Positions 19,601 through 26,967 of a stretch of DNA of 64,000 nucleotides are shown here, in pieces. The notes under the pieces are model-generated. The model saw only the letters and a list, made by a program, of their open reading frames with translations, was not told the DNA's origin and made no database searches. Numbering within the stretch: position 1 is the stretch's first letter; each line of letters starts with the position of its first letter. The stretch lies in assembly GCF_900116555.1 (NCBI RefSeq), contig NZ_FPAT01000005.1, positions 337,010 to 401,009 on the forward strand, in the 5' to 3' direction. Source of the stretch: Actinopolyspora lacussalsi subsp. righensis (GTDB taxonomy: Bacteria; Actinomycetota; Actinomycetes; Mycobacteriales; Pseudonocardiaceae). A program made the translations under genes and the position numbers.

Positions 19601-20298
19601 GTGCGGGCATGCTGTCGCTGATCGACAGCCGCAACTGGCGCGACGACTCGGACCTCGCCGAGGTGTACACGGTCTGGGGTGGTTTCGCCTACGGCCGCGA
19701 GCTGGACGGTGTCGAGGCGAGGTCGGACATGGAGAGCGCCTACCGCAGGATCTCGGTGGCGGCCAAGAACACCGACACCCGGGAACACGACATCGCCGAC
19801 TCGGACGACTACTTCCAGTACCACGGTGGGATGGTCGCCACGGTCAGAGCGCTGACCGGCGAATCCCCCGCCGCCTACATCGGGGACAGTTCGCGTCCGG
19901 ACTCGATCCGGACTCGCTCGCTGCACGAGGAGACCTCGCGGGTGTTCCGTTCCCGTGTGGTCAATCCCCGCTGGGTCTCGGCGATGCGCCAACACGGCTA
20001 CAAGGGGGCCTTCGAGCTCGCGGCCACGGTGGACTACCTGTTCGGCTACGACGCGACCACCGGCGTGGTCGGCGACTGGATGTACGAGAAGCTCGCCGAG
20101 ACCTACGTCTTCGACGAGCAGAACCAGAAGTTCCTCACCGAGTCGAACCCGTGGGCGCTGCACGGGATCGCCGAGCGACTGCTGGAGGCCGCCGACCGCG
20201 AGCTGTGGGCGGAACCGGACCCCGAAACGCTGCGGGGGCTGCGTGAGGTCTACCTGCAGGTGGAAGGTGACCTGGAGGACGGTCCCGGCGGGAACTGA
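16684..20298 (+). CDS. cobN: Cobaltochelatase subunit CobN
   Basis: The large (1204 residues) substrate-binding subunit of the ATP-dependent cobaltochelatase that inserts Co(II) into hydrogenobyrinic acid a,c-diamide. It shows the CobN/BchH family features throughout, for example HLGKHGNLEWLPGKTAG, PFLVNDPGEGTQAKRR, LPTGRNFYSVDPKGIPS and VTVRISGFFRDAFPH. The ATG follows GAGGAG. In this actinobacterium the partner subunits appear to be the ChlI/D fusion at 29822-32026 rather than CobS and CobT. Expression is under the riboswitch just upstream. It ends at a perfect 44-nt palindrome shared with the convergent cysG. Confidence 0.96.
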   Translation: MILLLSTSDTDLLSARASGADYRLANPARVGADDLPGLLDGVDLVVVRLLGGRRAWEEGLDVLLNGPRPVVVLGGEQQPDAELMECSTVPGGVCAEAHAYLAHGGPENLTQLFHFLSDTVLLTGHGFAPPAETPTWGRLERTPGRQEGPTVAVLYYRAHHMAGNTAFAHTLCDAIENAGGQAMPLFCASLRTPDPELLETLRGADALVVTVLAAGGSKPAVATAGGDDEAWDVGALARLDIPILQGLCLTSSRAAWEENDEGLSPLDMATQVAVPEFDGRLITVPFSFKENDSEGLPVYVADSERAARVAGIAVRHGRLGHIPAERKRLALMLSAYPTKHARVGNAVGLDTPVSAVRMLRSLHEHGYDIGPAEGPDALPGVEAQDGDALIHALIAAGGQDRDWLSEEQLAGNPVRIPVGRYREWFDSLPEQLRTDIEQHWGPPPGELFVDYSRDPEGEIVLAAIRAGNVVLMIQPPRGFGENPIAIYHDPDLPPSHHYLAAYRWLVDDFDAHAMVHLGKHGNLEWLPGKTAGMSAACATDAAIADLPLIYPFLVNDPGEGTQAKRRVHATLVDHLVPPMARAESYGDIARLEQLLDEHANITAMDPAKLPAIRSQIWTLMQAAKLDHDLGLAERPHDAEFDDMLMQVDGWLCEVKDAQIREGLHVFGDPPAGEARVGLVLAMLRARQMWGGRQAAVPGLREALGLAEDGSEARERVDDVEERAHSLVAAMEEHGWRSEKVEEACRAVLGEVPERVPEVLRFAAAEIVPRLAATTDEMDSTLHALNGGYIPSGPSGSPLRGLVNVLPTGRNFYSVDPKGIPSRLAWDTGYAIAESLLQRYREDNGEWPDTVGLSVWGTSAMRTSGDDIAEVLALIGVRPTWDDSSRRVNGLEAIPLDELERPRVDVTVRISGFFRDAFPHVVNLLDDAFRMVSELDEPDEWNHVRAHTRADIAEHGDERRATMRIFGSKPGAYGAGMLSLIDSRNWRDDSDLAEVYTVWGGFAYGRELDGVEARSDMESAYRRISVAAKNTDTREHDIADSDDYFQYHGGMVATVRALTGESPAAYIGDSSRPDSIRTRSLHEETSRVFRSRVVNPRWVSAMRQHGYKGAFELAATVDYLFGYDATTGVVGDWMYEKLAETYVFDEQNQKFLTESNPWALHGIAERLLEAADRELWAEPDPETLRGLREVYLQVEGDLEDGPGGN

Positions 20299-20304
20299 CA
20301 CCGA

Positions 20305-20348
20305 CGCTCGTCGGCGTCGATTTCGCGCGAAATCGACGCCGACGAGCG
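20305..20348. terminator. Bidirectional terminator between cobN and cysG
   Basis: A perfect 44-nt palindrome (22 self-complementary pairs) centred at 20326/20327, with CGATTTCG-CG-CGAAATCG at its core. It fills the 60-bp gap between two convergent genes and should form a hairpin on either strand. There is no U-tract, as is usual for actinobacteria. Confidence 0.8.
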
Positions 20349-20359
20349 GTCGGGCGGAA

Positions 20360-21595
20360 TCAGCCCACCGGCAGGGCCCGATGTTCGGGGGCCAGCCCCG
20401 CCACCGGACCGACGACGATCACGGCGGGCGGCTTGACCTCGGAGTTCTCGACGTCGTCGGCCACTTCGCGCAGGGTGCTCCGCAGCGTCCGCTGCGTGTG
20501 CATGGTGCCTTCCTGTACCACCGCGACCGGCGTTTCGGGGCTCCTGCCGTGTTCGAGCAGCACGTCGGCGAACTCACGGATCCGTTTGACGGCCATCATC
20601 AGCACCAGCGTCCCGTTCAACCGGGCGAGGGCGGGCCAGTCCACCAGGGACTGCTCGTCGTTCGGCCCCACGTGCCCGGAGACCACGACCACCTCGTGCG
20701 CCACCCCGCGGTGGGTCACCGGCACGTCTCCGATAGCCGGCGCCGCGAACGCACTGGTTATACCGGGTACCGCGGTCACCGCCACCCCTGCCTCGACGCA
20801 GGCCAGCAGTTCCTCGAAGCCCCGTCCGTAAACGTAGGGGTCGCCGCCCTTCAGCCGCACCACGAAGTTGCCCGCCGTGGCGCGTTCGATCAGCAGCTTG
20901 TTGATGACTTCCTGGTTCGCCGCGCGCCCGTAAGGGATCTTGGAGGCGTCTATCACCTCGACGTCGGGGGAGAGCTCCTCCAGCAGTTCACGCGGCGCGA
21001 GCCGGTCGGTGATCACCACGTCGGCCCTCCCCAGCAGCTGACGGCCACGAACCGTGATCAGGTCGGGATCCCCCGGACCACCGCCGACCAGGGCGACGCC
21101 GGGTTCCGGTGGTTCGGCACGCTCTTCGACCTGTCCGGTACGCAGCGCCTCCAGCAGCGCCTCCTTGACCACGGCCGATCTCCGGTGATCCCCACCGGCC
21201 AACACTCCGAACAGCAGTCCGTCGTGTTCCGCGACGGCGGGGGTGACCGCGGTGCCTCCGCTCGCGTCGTCCGCGCGCACGCAGAACACCCGGTCGCGCT
21301 CCGCCTCGGCGACGACCCGCTCGTTGACCTCGGCGCTGGAGGTGCAGGCCACCGCGTACCAGGCCCCGTCCAGATCTCCCTCGGTGTACCGCCTGCGGTG
21401 CCACACCAGCTCTCCGGCTTCGGCCATGGCATCAACGGCGGGAGTGGCCTCCGGCGATATCACCACGACACTTGCCCCGGCCTTGAGCAGCCTGGGGACG
21501 CGGCGCTGTGCCACGGTTCCGGCTCCGACGACCACCACCCGCCTGTCCTGCAGATCGAGTCCGGCGAAGTAGTGGTGCTGGCTGTGCGAGGTCAT
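20360..21595 (-). CDS. cysG: Siroheme/precorrin-2 synthase: SUMT fused to precorrin-2 dehydrogenase
   Basis: 411 residues. The N-terminal domain has an NAD-binding motif VVVVGAGTVAQRRVPRLL (about residues 19-36) typical of precorrin-2 dehydrogenase. The C-terminal domain is uroporphyrinogen-III C-methyltransferase (ALVGGGPGDPDLIT, DRLAPRELL, RLKGGDPYVYGRGFEE, PGITSAFAAPA). It supplies precorrin-2 to the cobalamin genes and could make sirohydrochlorin for siroheme; the dehydrogenase half would divert flux to siroheme, so it may serve both. The mycobacterial equivalent beside proS is annotated cysG. It converges with cobN. Confidence 0.93.
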   Translation of the reverse strand: MTSHSQHHYFAGLDLQDRRVVVVGAGTVAQRRVPRLLKAGASVVVISPEATPAVDAMAEAGELVWHRRRYTEGDLDGAWYAVACTSSAEVNERVVAEAERDRVFCVRADDASGGTAVTPAVAEHDGLLFGVLAGGDHRRSAVVKEALLEALRTGQVEERAEPPEPGVALVGGGPGDPDLITVRGRQLLGRADVVITDRLAPRELLEELSPDVEVIDASKIPYGRAANQEVINKLLIERATAGNFVVRLKGGDPYVYGRGFEELLACVEAGVAVTAVPGITSAFAAPAIGDVPVTHRGVAHEVVVVSGHVGPNDEQSLVDWPALARLNGTLVLMMAVKRIREFADVLLEHGRSPETPVAVVQEGTMHTQRTLRSTLREVADDVENSEVKPPAVIVVGPVAGLAPEHRALPVG

Positions 21596-21676
21596 CTGGA
21601 TAGTCGTTCCTGTCGGGTCACACCCCCGGCGACATCGGCGGGGTCGGTTCGAGACTGTCGCTGCCGCTGGTATCCG

Positions 21677-21868
21677 TCACTGGTGAGCACGCACGGCTTC
21701 GTGCGGCTTGGGAACGGACAGCTTCCACCAGAGCGCGGCGCCTCCCCATACTGCCATGAAGGCCCCGAGCGTCAGATACCCGAGAAGCTCGAAGTGATCC
21801 CCGCTACCCGCGACGATCCCAGCCACCGGGATACCGAGCCCCGAGAGCACGCCCGCGAGCACTACCAC
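21677..21868 (-). CDS. Small two-helix membrane protein
   Basis: Two membrane helices are predicted in about 63 residues: VVVLAGVLSGLGIPVAGIVAG and LLGYLTLGAFMAVWGGAALWW, followed by a short charged tail KLSVPKPHEAVRAHQ. I use the in-frame GTG at 21868; any longer start would cross the strong hairpin at 21920-21970. No family is recognised. It lies ~80 bp upstream of cysG on the same strand and might be in its transcript. Confidence 0.5.
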   Translation of the reverse strand: MVVLAGVLSGLGIPVAGIVAGSGDHFELLGYLTLGAFMAVWGGAALWWKLSVPKPHEAVRAHQ

Positions 21869-21919
21869 GCCGATGATCGGTTGCTCGCCGTGGAGATCCC
21901 ACGACCGGGAACATTCCGG

Positions 21920-21970
21920 ACGTGCTCGTGCCCGGCCCCGCCGTTGTGACGGGGCCGGGCACGAGCACGT
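21920..21970. terminator. 21-bp stem terminator after the aminotransferase gene
   Basis: A perfect 21-bp inverted repeat (21920-21940 and 21950-21970) with the nine-base loop CCGTTGTGA, starting 19 bases past the stop of the class-V aminotransferase. It is one of the most stable hairpins in the window and very probably ends that transcript. Confidence 0.85.
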
Positions 21971-21989
21971 GGACAGACAGCCCGGGCGG

Positions 21990-23090
21990 TCACCGACCGA
22001 GGACGGTGCGCAACGCACCGAGCAGCATCTCCACCCGGTCCAGCCGCGCGTTGTTGCCCATCAGGCCGATACGCCAGACGCTGTTGGCGAACGGTCCGGC
22101 ACCGGCACCGATCTCGATGCCGTAGTCGGTCAGCAGTTGCTTGCGCACGTCCGCCGAGTCCACCCCTTCGGGCACCCACACGCTCGTCAACTGGTGCAGC
22201 CTGTTGCCCTCCGGAGCGAACAGCTCGAGCCCCATCCGCCGCAGACCCTCCTGCAGCGCCTCGCCCGCCGCACGGTGGCGCTCGGCGACCGCGGGCATCC
22301 CCTCGTCGAGCACCCGGCCGAGCGCGGCGTGCAGCGAGGCGACCATCGCGGTGGGCGCGGTGTGGTGGTAGGCGCGTCCGCCGGAGGCTCCTCCGGTCAC
22401 GTAGTTCCCGATGAGCCCGAGGTCCAGGTACCAGGTGGTGGGGTTCTCGACCCTGCGCTGCCAGGCGCGCTCGGAAACCGTGAACGGCGCGAGCCCCGGG
22501 GGGACCCCTAGGCATTTCTGCGTACCGGCGTAGGCGATGTCGACGTTCCAGGCGTCGAGGTCGATCTGTTCACCGGCGATCGAGGTCACGCAGTCCGCCA
22601 ACAGCAGGGTGTTGCCGCCACGGGAACGCAACGCCTCGCCGAGGCGACCGATATCGCTGCGCACACCGGTGGAGGTCTCGGCGTGCACGGCTGCCACCAG
22701 CGCCGGGGAGGGATGGGCCTCCAGCACGCGCTGGACGTCCACTGGCTCTCCCCATTCGTGGTCGACACGCACGACCTCCGCTCCGTAACGGCTCGCGACA
22801 TCGCACATGCGTTCGCCGAACAGACCGTTGACGGCCACTACGACCACGTCACCAGGGCGCACGAAGTTGACGAAGGCGGCTTCCATGCCGATGGAGCCGG
22901 TACCGGAAAGCGGAAGCGTCCGAAGGTTTCGGGTCCCCCAGACCGACCGCAGCCGTTCCCCGGTGTCGTCGAGCAGCTTCAGGAAGTCCGGGTCCAGGTG
23001 GCCGAGCAGCGGAGCCGCCAGGGCCGCGGTGGCCTCCGGATAGGTGTTCGACGGCCCGGGGCCGAGTAGAGAGCGTTCAACCAGTGCCAT
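21990..23090 (-). CDS. Serine-pyruvate / alanine-glyoxylate aminotransferase family protein
   Basis: 366-residue class-V PLP aminotransferase of the AGXT type, cytoplasmic. K192 in YAGTQKCLG is the PLP lysine and D166 in LLADCVTS the ring-binding aspartate. The N-terminus LLGPGPSNTYPEA and SGTGSIGMEAAFVNFV are typical. Such enzymes convert glyoxylate or hydroxypyruvate with alanine or serine as donor; which pair is used here cannot be told. The ATG at 23090 gives the family N-terminus. It ends in a strong terminator and is isolated from cysG; upstream lies a short peptide ORF with its own terminator. Confidence 0.88.
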   Translation of the reverse strand: MALVERSLLGPGPSNTYPEATAALAAPLLGHLDPDFLKLLDDTGERLRSVWGTRNLRTLPLSGTGSIGMEAAFVNFVRPGDVVVVAVNGLFGERMCDVASRYGAEVVRVDHEWGEPVDVQRVLEAHPSPALVAAVHAETSTGVRSDIGRLGEALRSRGGNTLLLADCVTSIAGEQIDLDAWNVDIAYAGTQKCLGVPPGLAPFTVSERAWQRRVENPTTWYLDLGLIGNYVTGGASGGRAYHHTAPTAMVASLHAALGRVLDEGMPAVAERHRAAGEALQEGLRRMGLELFAPEGNRLHQLTSVWVPEGVDSADVRKQLLTDYGIEIGAGAGPFANSVWRIGLMGNNARLDRVEMLLGALRTVLGR

Positions 23091-23320
23091 GACGCCCAGC
23101 CTAGGCATACCGTCCCAGCGCAGCGGGCCGTACCCACTTGACGCGGATCTGACCTGGGCACGCCGGATTCCATGCAACGGAAACAAGATTCCACGAGCGT
23201 GCTCACACGAACTGTTGACAATGTCACATCCTCGAGAAATCCACGGAAACCGCGGCGCGACACTCCGGAGAAACCGGAAGCGCGGCGCTGAGCGGCGAAA
23301 ACACGGCCGGGAAAAGAAAA
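23091..23320 (-). other. Region upstream of the aminotransferase gene
   Basis: 230 bp with no supportable gene. It should hold the promoter for the aminotransferase; TTGTCAAC near 23215-23222 on the minus strand could be a -35 box, but no clear -10 partner was fixed. Confidence 0.3.
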
Positions 23321-23352
23321 CACCACCGCACACCCCCAGTGGTGCGGTGGTG
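23321..23352 (-). terminator. Rho-independent terminator with T-rich tail
   Basis: An 11-bp perfect stem (23321-23331 with 23342-23352), loop ten bases, followed on the minus strand by TTTTCTTTTC. This is the only classical U-tailed terminator noticed in the window. It lies 13 bp past the stop of the 15-codon ORF and also downstream of cobE. Confidence 0.85.
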
Positions 23353-23364
23353 GGCGTGGTCGGT

Positions 23365-23412
23365 TCACCCGTAAGGCTGTTGGCAACCACGCAAGCCGAA
23401 GTTTTCTCGCAT
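23365..23412 (-). CDS. Possible 15-residue leader or signal peptide (MRENFGLRGCQQPYG)
   Basis: A short ORF from ATG to TGA in an A+T-richer island. Upstream on the same strand are TTGACT (23450-23455) and TACAGT (23425-23430), 19 bases apart; a start of transcription about seven bases after TACAGT would fall almost on the ATG, so translation would be leaderless. A U-tailed terminator follows after 13 bp. The unit therefore looks like a complete tiny transcript or an attenuator upstream of the aminotransferase. No family known to me; whether it is translated is not shown. Confidence 0.35.
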   Translation of the reverse strand: MRENFGLRGCQQPYG

Positions 23413-23424
23413 ATAGCTTGCAGT

Positions 23425-23455
23425 ACTGTAATGTAGCTTCACTCGATACAGTCAA
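23425..23455 (-). promoter_or_regulatory. Putative promoter of the 15-codon transcript
   Basis: TTGACT and TACAGT on the minus strand separated by 19 bp, within an island much richer in A+T than its surroundings. The spacing is slightly long for a sigma-70-type promoter. Confidence 0.4.
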
Positions 23456-23584
23456 GATCTATCGATAAATCGGCCTAATAGTCGGCAAATCACTCACTTT
23501 GCGTAGCCGATTTGGCGCGGCTGTGACACGCGGTGCGTCGAACGGGGAGCACGGTGACCGCCCCTGGCCCGCTGCACGCGAGGA

Positions 23585-24070
23585 TCAACGCAACCAGCGG
23601 AGCACCCTGCCGGGAACGACCGGTCGCAGCGCCCTCGGAGATCCAGTGGGGTTGGCCGCCGCGAGCGTGACACCGGCGGTGACGAACTTGGACAGCACCA
23701 TCCGAGCCGTGCCGTCCCCGATCTCGGCGGCGGCACGCAGACATGCCGCTTCCGCGACGCTGGGGGTGCCGACCCGTTCCCCGACGGAATCGCTCGGATT
23801 GGGGACGATCGTCCCGGCGAGCGCTTCGGCCGAGTAGCACAGTAGCGGCAGCTCCCCCTCGGCCGCGAGCGACCAGTGCCGCGAGTGTCGCCGCAGCCCG
23901 GCACGCAGCGGTCCCGATTCCGCCGCACGATCGATCGTGGCCACCGCCCGAACGACGACGGAACCACCGGGAAAACACTCGTCCAGCCCGGACAGTGCTT
24001 CCGTCACGGCGGCAGCGGTCACACCGCTGGAAGCACCGATACCGATCACCAGAGCTCCGGGGACACTCAC
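23585..24070 (-). CDS. cobE: CobE / CbiG C-terminal domain protein
   Basis: 161 residues matching CobE, the stand-alone form of the CbiG C-terminal domain: ALVIGIGASSGVTAAAV at the start, RAVATIDRAAE, PLLCYSAEALAGTIVPNPSDSV, VGTPSVAEAACLRAA and KFVTAGVTLAAANP. CobE is required for aerobic cobalamin synthesis in Pseudomonas; a carrier or stabilising role has been proposed. The glycine-cysteine-arginine stretch often found after GIG is ASSG here. The start overlaps the cobL2 stop by four bases, so it is translated with the divergent cobM2-cobL2 pair. No second cobE is in the window. Confidence 0.85.
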   Translation of the reverse strand: MSVPGALVIGIGASSGVTAAAVTEALSGLDECFPGGSVVVRAVATIDRAAESGPLRAGLRRHSRHWSLAAEGELPLLCYSAEALAGTIVPNPSDSVGERVGTPSVAEAACLRAAAEIGDGTARMVLSKFVTAGVTLAAANPTGSPRALRPVVPGRVLRWLR

Positions 24071-25284
24071 ACGGCGTCCCCGTTGGGAAGCTCGGCGGAC
24101 AGCAGCACCACCGGCTCACCCGCCGCCAATCCCGAAACGTCCTCCTCCGAAGTGACCATCCGGTTGGCGAAGAGCTGTACTCCCTCGACGTGGTAACCGG
24201 CGTTGCGCAGCACATCCCTGTTCGCCGCGATCCGGTCCAACGTGTGCGAGGCGAGTACGACCCGACGCGCCCCCGCATGAGCGCAGGCGGTGAGCACTTC
24301 CGCGTCGTCGATCCCGACGAAAACCGAATCCGGCTTGGCGAGCCCACGCAACACCGCCGGCGCGGCACCCTCCTCGACGCGGACGTCCACCCCGTGAGCG
24401 GCAGCGTTGGAGACCAGCCTCACGACCTGGGCCTCATCGGACTCCACCGCGACGCAGGCCGCACCCATCCTGGCGCACTCCACCGCCACCGAACCCGAGC
24501 CGGCCCCCACGTCCCACACCAGGCTGCCGGGCCGGGGAGCCAGTCGCGCCAGCGCGAGCGCACGAACCTCGCTGGTGGTGACCGTCCCCTCCCGATGGGA
24601 GAACTCGTCCTCCGGAAGGGCCCACCGCTCCGGAGGCGTGGGCTCACCCCCGCTGTGCCAGCTACGTCCGGGAACGGCGTCCGGATCGTCCACGCAGCAG
24701 ACGATGTTGGGTTCGAACCAGTTGCGCTCCGCCGCCTCGTCCGGATCGATCGTGGTTACACGCTCGTGCTCGCCCCCGAGATCCTCACCGACGATCATCG
24801 TGCGACGCCAACCACGCAACCCGGAGGCCAGTTGTGCCGGCCCGGTGTCACCACCGGTCAGCACCACCACGGTCGAACGCGCGCGGCAGATGTTGAGCGC
24901 ACGGTGCAGTCCCCCGATGCGCGCGCTGACCACGCTGGCGTCCTCCCAGGAACGTCCCATGCCCGCGAGCAGTCGTTGCACGCTGGACAACGCGGGCAAC
25001 ACCGTGCACCGCACTCCCTTGTCGCGCAGTGCGCGAACGGCACCGAAGAAACCGGGGTCACCCGAGGCGAGCACCACACCGGTTTCCTCGGCGGTCAACG
25101 CGGAAAGCGCGCTCAACGCGGGCCCGAACGAACCGAGCTCGACCGTTCGCACCCCCTCCGGTGCGTGCACCCGCAAGTGCGGGGGAGCTCCCACGATCAG
25201 TTCCGCGGAGTTCAGCACCTCGGCCGCCCCCTCGGGCAACGGTCCACCGTCGATTCCGATAACCGTGACCGCCACGTCGCACAC
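24067..25284 (-). CDS. Divergent second CobL-like (CbiE-CbiT) methyltransferase
   Basis: 405 residues with the same two-domain plan as CobL. The CbiE half keeps VTVIGIDGG, VVLASGDPGFFG and LPALSSVQRLLAGMG. The CbiT half keeps SAM motif I (DVGAGSGSVAVE), but the FVGGG substrate loop reads FVGIDDAEVL, the NAVTxE motif reads ASHTLDR, and the GWRPAMxVTQW-like end is missing. It may act on a different corrinoid or be a partner or regulator rather than a second CobL. GTG start at 25284; coupled to cobE downstream, 42 bp after the CobM-like gene. Confidence 0.85.
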   Translation of the reverse strand: MCDVAVTVIGIDGGPLPEGAAEVLNSAELIVGAPPHLRVHAPEGVRTVELGSFGPALSALSALTAEETGVVLASGDPGFFGAVRALRDKGVRCTVLPALSSVQRLLAGMGRSWEDASVVSARIGGLHRALNICRARSTVVVLTGGDTGPAQLASGLRGWRRTMIVGEDLGGEHERVTTIDPDEAAERNWFEPNIVCCVDDPDAVPGRSWHSGGEPTPPERWALPEDEFSHREGTVTTSEVRALALARLAPRPGSLVWDVGAGSGSVAVECARMGAACVAVESDEAQVVRLVSNAAAHGVDVRVEEGAAPAVLRGLAKPDSVFVGIDDAEVLTACAHAGARRVVLASHTLDRIAANRDVLRNAGYHVEGVQLFANRMVTSEEDVSGLAAGEPVVLLSAELPNGDAV

Positions 25285-25326
25285 TCCGTCCGACTAGAGG
25301 TTGAGTTGGTCTCTCGCTGTGACTTC

Positions 25327-26967
25327 CTACTCGGTGGCGCGCCGCTTCCCGGAACCGGTACTCGACGAACCGCCCCTGTTCCCGTTCGTCGTGCTCTTCT
25401 GCTGCGACCTGGTTCTGGTGCCGCTCTTCGCCGTGTTCGACCTGCCACCGCCGGACTTGGTCGCCGAACTCTTGGAACCGGACTTCGCCGAGGTACCGGA
25501 CCGTGAGTCGTTCTTGGCGGTTTTCGGGTTCGAGACGTCGACGGCCTCCGCCGCGCTCGACTCCTCGGCTTGTTCGCCCTTTTCGGCGCTGGACCGTTCC
25601 CGCGGATCCTCCTCGGACGCGACCGGTTCCTCGGCCGTTTCCCGTTCGGTACCGCTGGAGGAACCGTACGGTGCGGACTCCGCGTCGTCACGCCCACTCC
25701 CCTCGGGACCGGTCGCTCCGCGCTCCGCCGCCCCGGAGACCGCGTCGTCAACGGTGTGCGCTGGTTCGAGGCCCTCCCCTTGGGCGGGGTCGACGGAACC
25801 ATCCGTCGCCGCCACGGCGTCCTCCCCCGTTCCGGACTCGACAGCACCCTGTTCGGTGGCCACGTCCCCCTCGGGGACCGTGAACCCCTCGGTGGACTGC
25901 TGCTCGGTCACGACCGAGTGCCGAACTCCACCGCGACCACCGGTCCGAACGGCGTCCCTGGTGTTCTGCTGCCAATCACGCACCGCCCACCAGGCGACGT
26001 CGGCGTCGGCACGCGCACCATCGCGTTGTTCGTCCGAACGGGGCTGCGGAAGCGGTCCGTCCGCACCGCCCTCGGCGTCACCCGAAGCACCGCGAGTTCC
26101 CGAACTCCGCTCCGTGCCCCGCCGCCCGGTGGAGTACCGAGAGCCGGAACCACCACGCCGTCCCGAAGTCGATTCCCCATAGCGACCGGTCCGCACCGCC
26201 TGCTCCCGCGTCCGCGCGGCGGAGTAGGACCGCGAACGGGTGACCTGCGACCGCAGCGCCTCGCCGACCAGGAAGAGCGTGTTCCGCCAGAGCCTGTGCT
26301 TCTTGACGACTCCCTCGAGCTCGCCGACGCTGCTGCGCAGCACCAACTCGTCGGAACACGTGACCTTGTAGGCGACCACGACCGGAACGTCGTCGTCGTA
26401 GCCCGCCGCGCGCAACCGCTCCACGAGTTGACCGGTGCGTGACGCGGAGACCGACAGCGCCATGGTCACGCCGTTCTCGGCGAACTCCCGCGCTTTCGCC
26501 GCGTCCGGAAGCGTATTGGATCGACCGTCCGGCCTGGCCACCATGAGGGGATACTCGTGTTCCGCACCGGTGAGTTCCCTGCCGACCGCGGCGGCCGCGG
26601 CGGTGTGGCCGGCAACTCCCGGAACCATCTCCACTTCCAGCTCCATGCGCGCGCAGGTGTCGTACTGCTGCTGCAGCGAACTCCAGACCACGGCGTCGCC
26701 GGAGTGCAGTCGCACCACTCGCAGGCGTTCCCGCTCCGCCCTGCGGTAGATCTCCTGAACCTCGCGCTGGTCGACCGCGGTGATGTCGAGCAGCTCCACA
26801 TCGGCACGTGCGTGTTCCCGCACACCCTCGGGAGAGATCGTGCTCGGACTGCAGAGAACGATGTCCGCCTCGGAGATCCGACGCGCGGCGCGCAGTGTCA
26901 TCAGATCGGCCGCACCGGGGCCCGCCCCCACGAAAGAGACCAGCCCGGTACGAGTTCCCGAAGTCAT
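25327..26967 (-). CDS. Divergent CobM-like methyltransferase with long disordered C-terminal tail
   Basis: 546 residues, more than twice the CobM length. Residues 1-255 are a tetrapyrrole methylase fold (VSFVGAGPGAADLMTLRAA, LHSGDAVVWSS, PGVAGHTAAAAAVGRELTG), but YAGSLVP has become CSPSTISP and the QTVILTR motif is absent. From about 260 the protein turns into an Arg/Ser/Gly-rich stretch, a short ordered-looking patch ADVAWWAVRDWQQNTRDAV, an acidic stretch and a Lys/Ser/Gly/Thr-rich end rich in AKSG-type motifs. The ATG at 26967 has GGAGAGGAG upstream. It is the first gene of a set with cobL2 and cobE. Confidence 0.82.
   Translation of the reverse strand: MTSGTRTGLVSFVGAGPGAADLMTLRAARRISEADIVLCSPSTISPEGVREHARADVELLDITAVDQREVQEIYRRAERERLRVVRLHSGDAVVWSSLQQQYDTCARMELEVEMVPGVAGHTAAAAAVGRELTGAEHEYPLMVARPDGRSNTLPDAAKAREFAENGVTMALSVSASRTGQLVERLRAAGYDDDVPVVVAYKVTCSDELVLRSSVGELEGVVKKHRLWRNTLFLVGEALRSQVTRSRSYSAARTREQAVRTGRYGESTSGRRGGSGSRYSTGRRGTERSSGTRGASGDAEGGADGPLPQPRSDEQRDGARADADVAWWAVRDWQQNTRDAVRTGGRGGVRHSVVTEQQSTEGFTVPEGDVATEQGAVESGTGEDAVAATDGSVDPAQGEGLEPAHTVDDAVSGAAERGATGPEGSGRDDAESAPYGSSSGTERETAEEPVASEEDPRERSSAEKGEQAEESSAAEAVDVSNPKTAKNDSRSGTSAKSGSKSSATKSGGGRSNTAKSGTRTRSQQKSTTNGNRGGSSSTGSGKRRATE

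Noticed and set aside
16717..20301. A 1194-codon open frame on the minus strand opposite cobN
   Set aside because: It mirrors cobN almost end to end and its translation is Arg/His/Gln-rich with no family motifs; long antisense frames are expected at this G+C content.
24700..24720. tRNA T-loop-like GGTTCGAACCA
   Set aside because: It lies within the CobL-like coding sequence and no acceptor or anticodon stems surround it.
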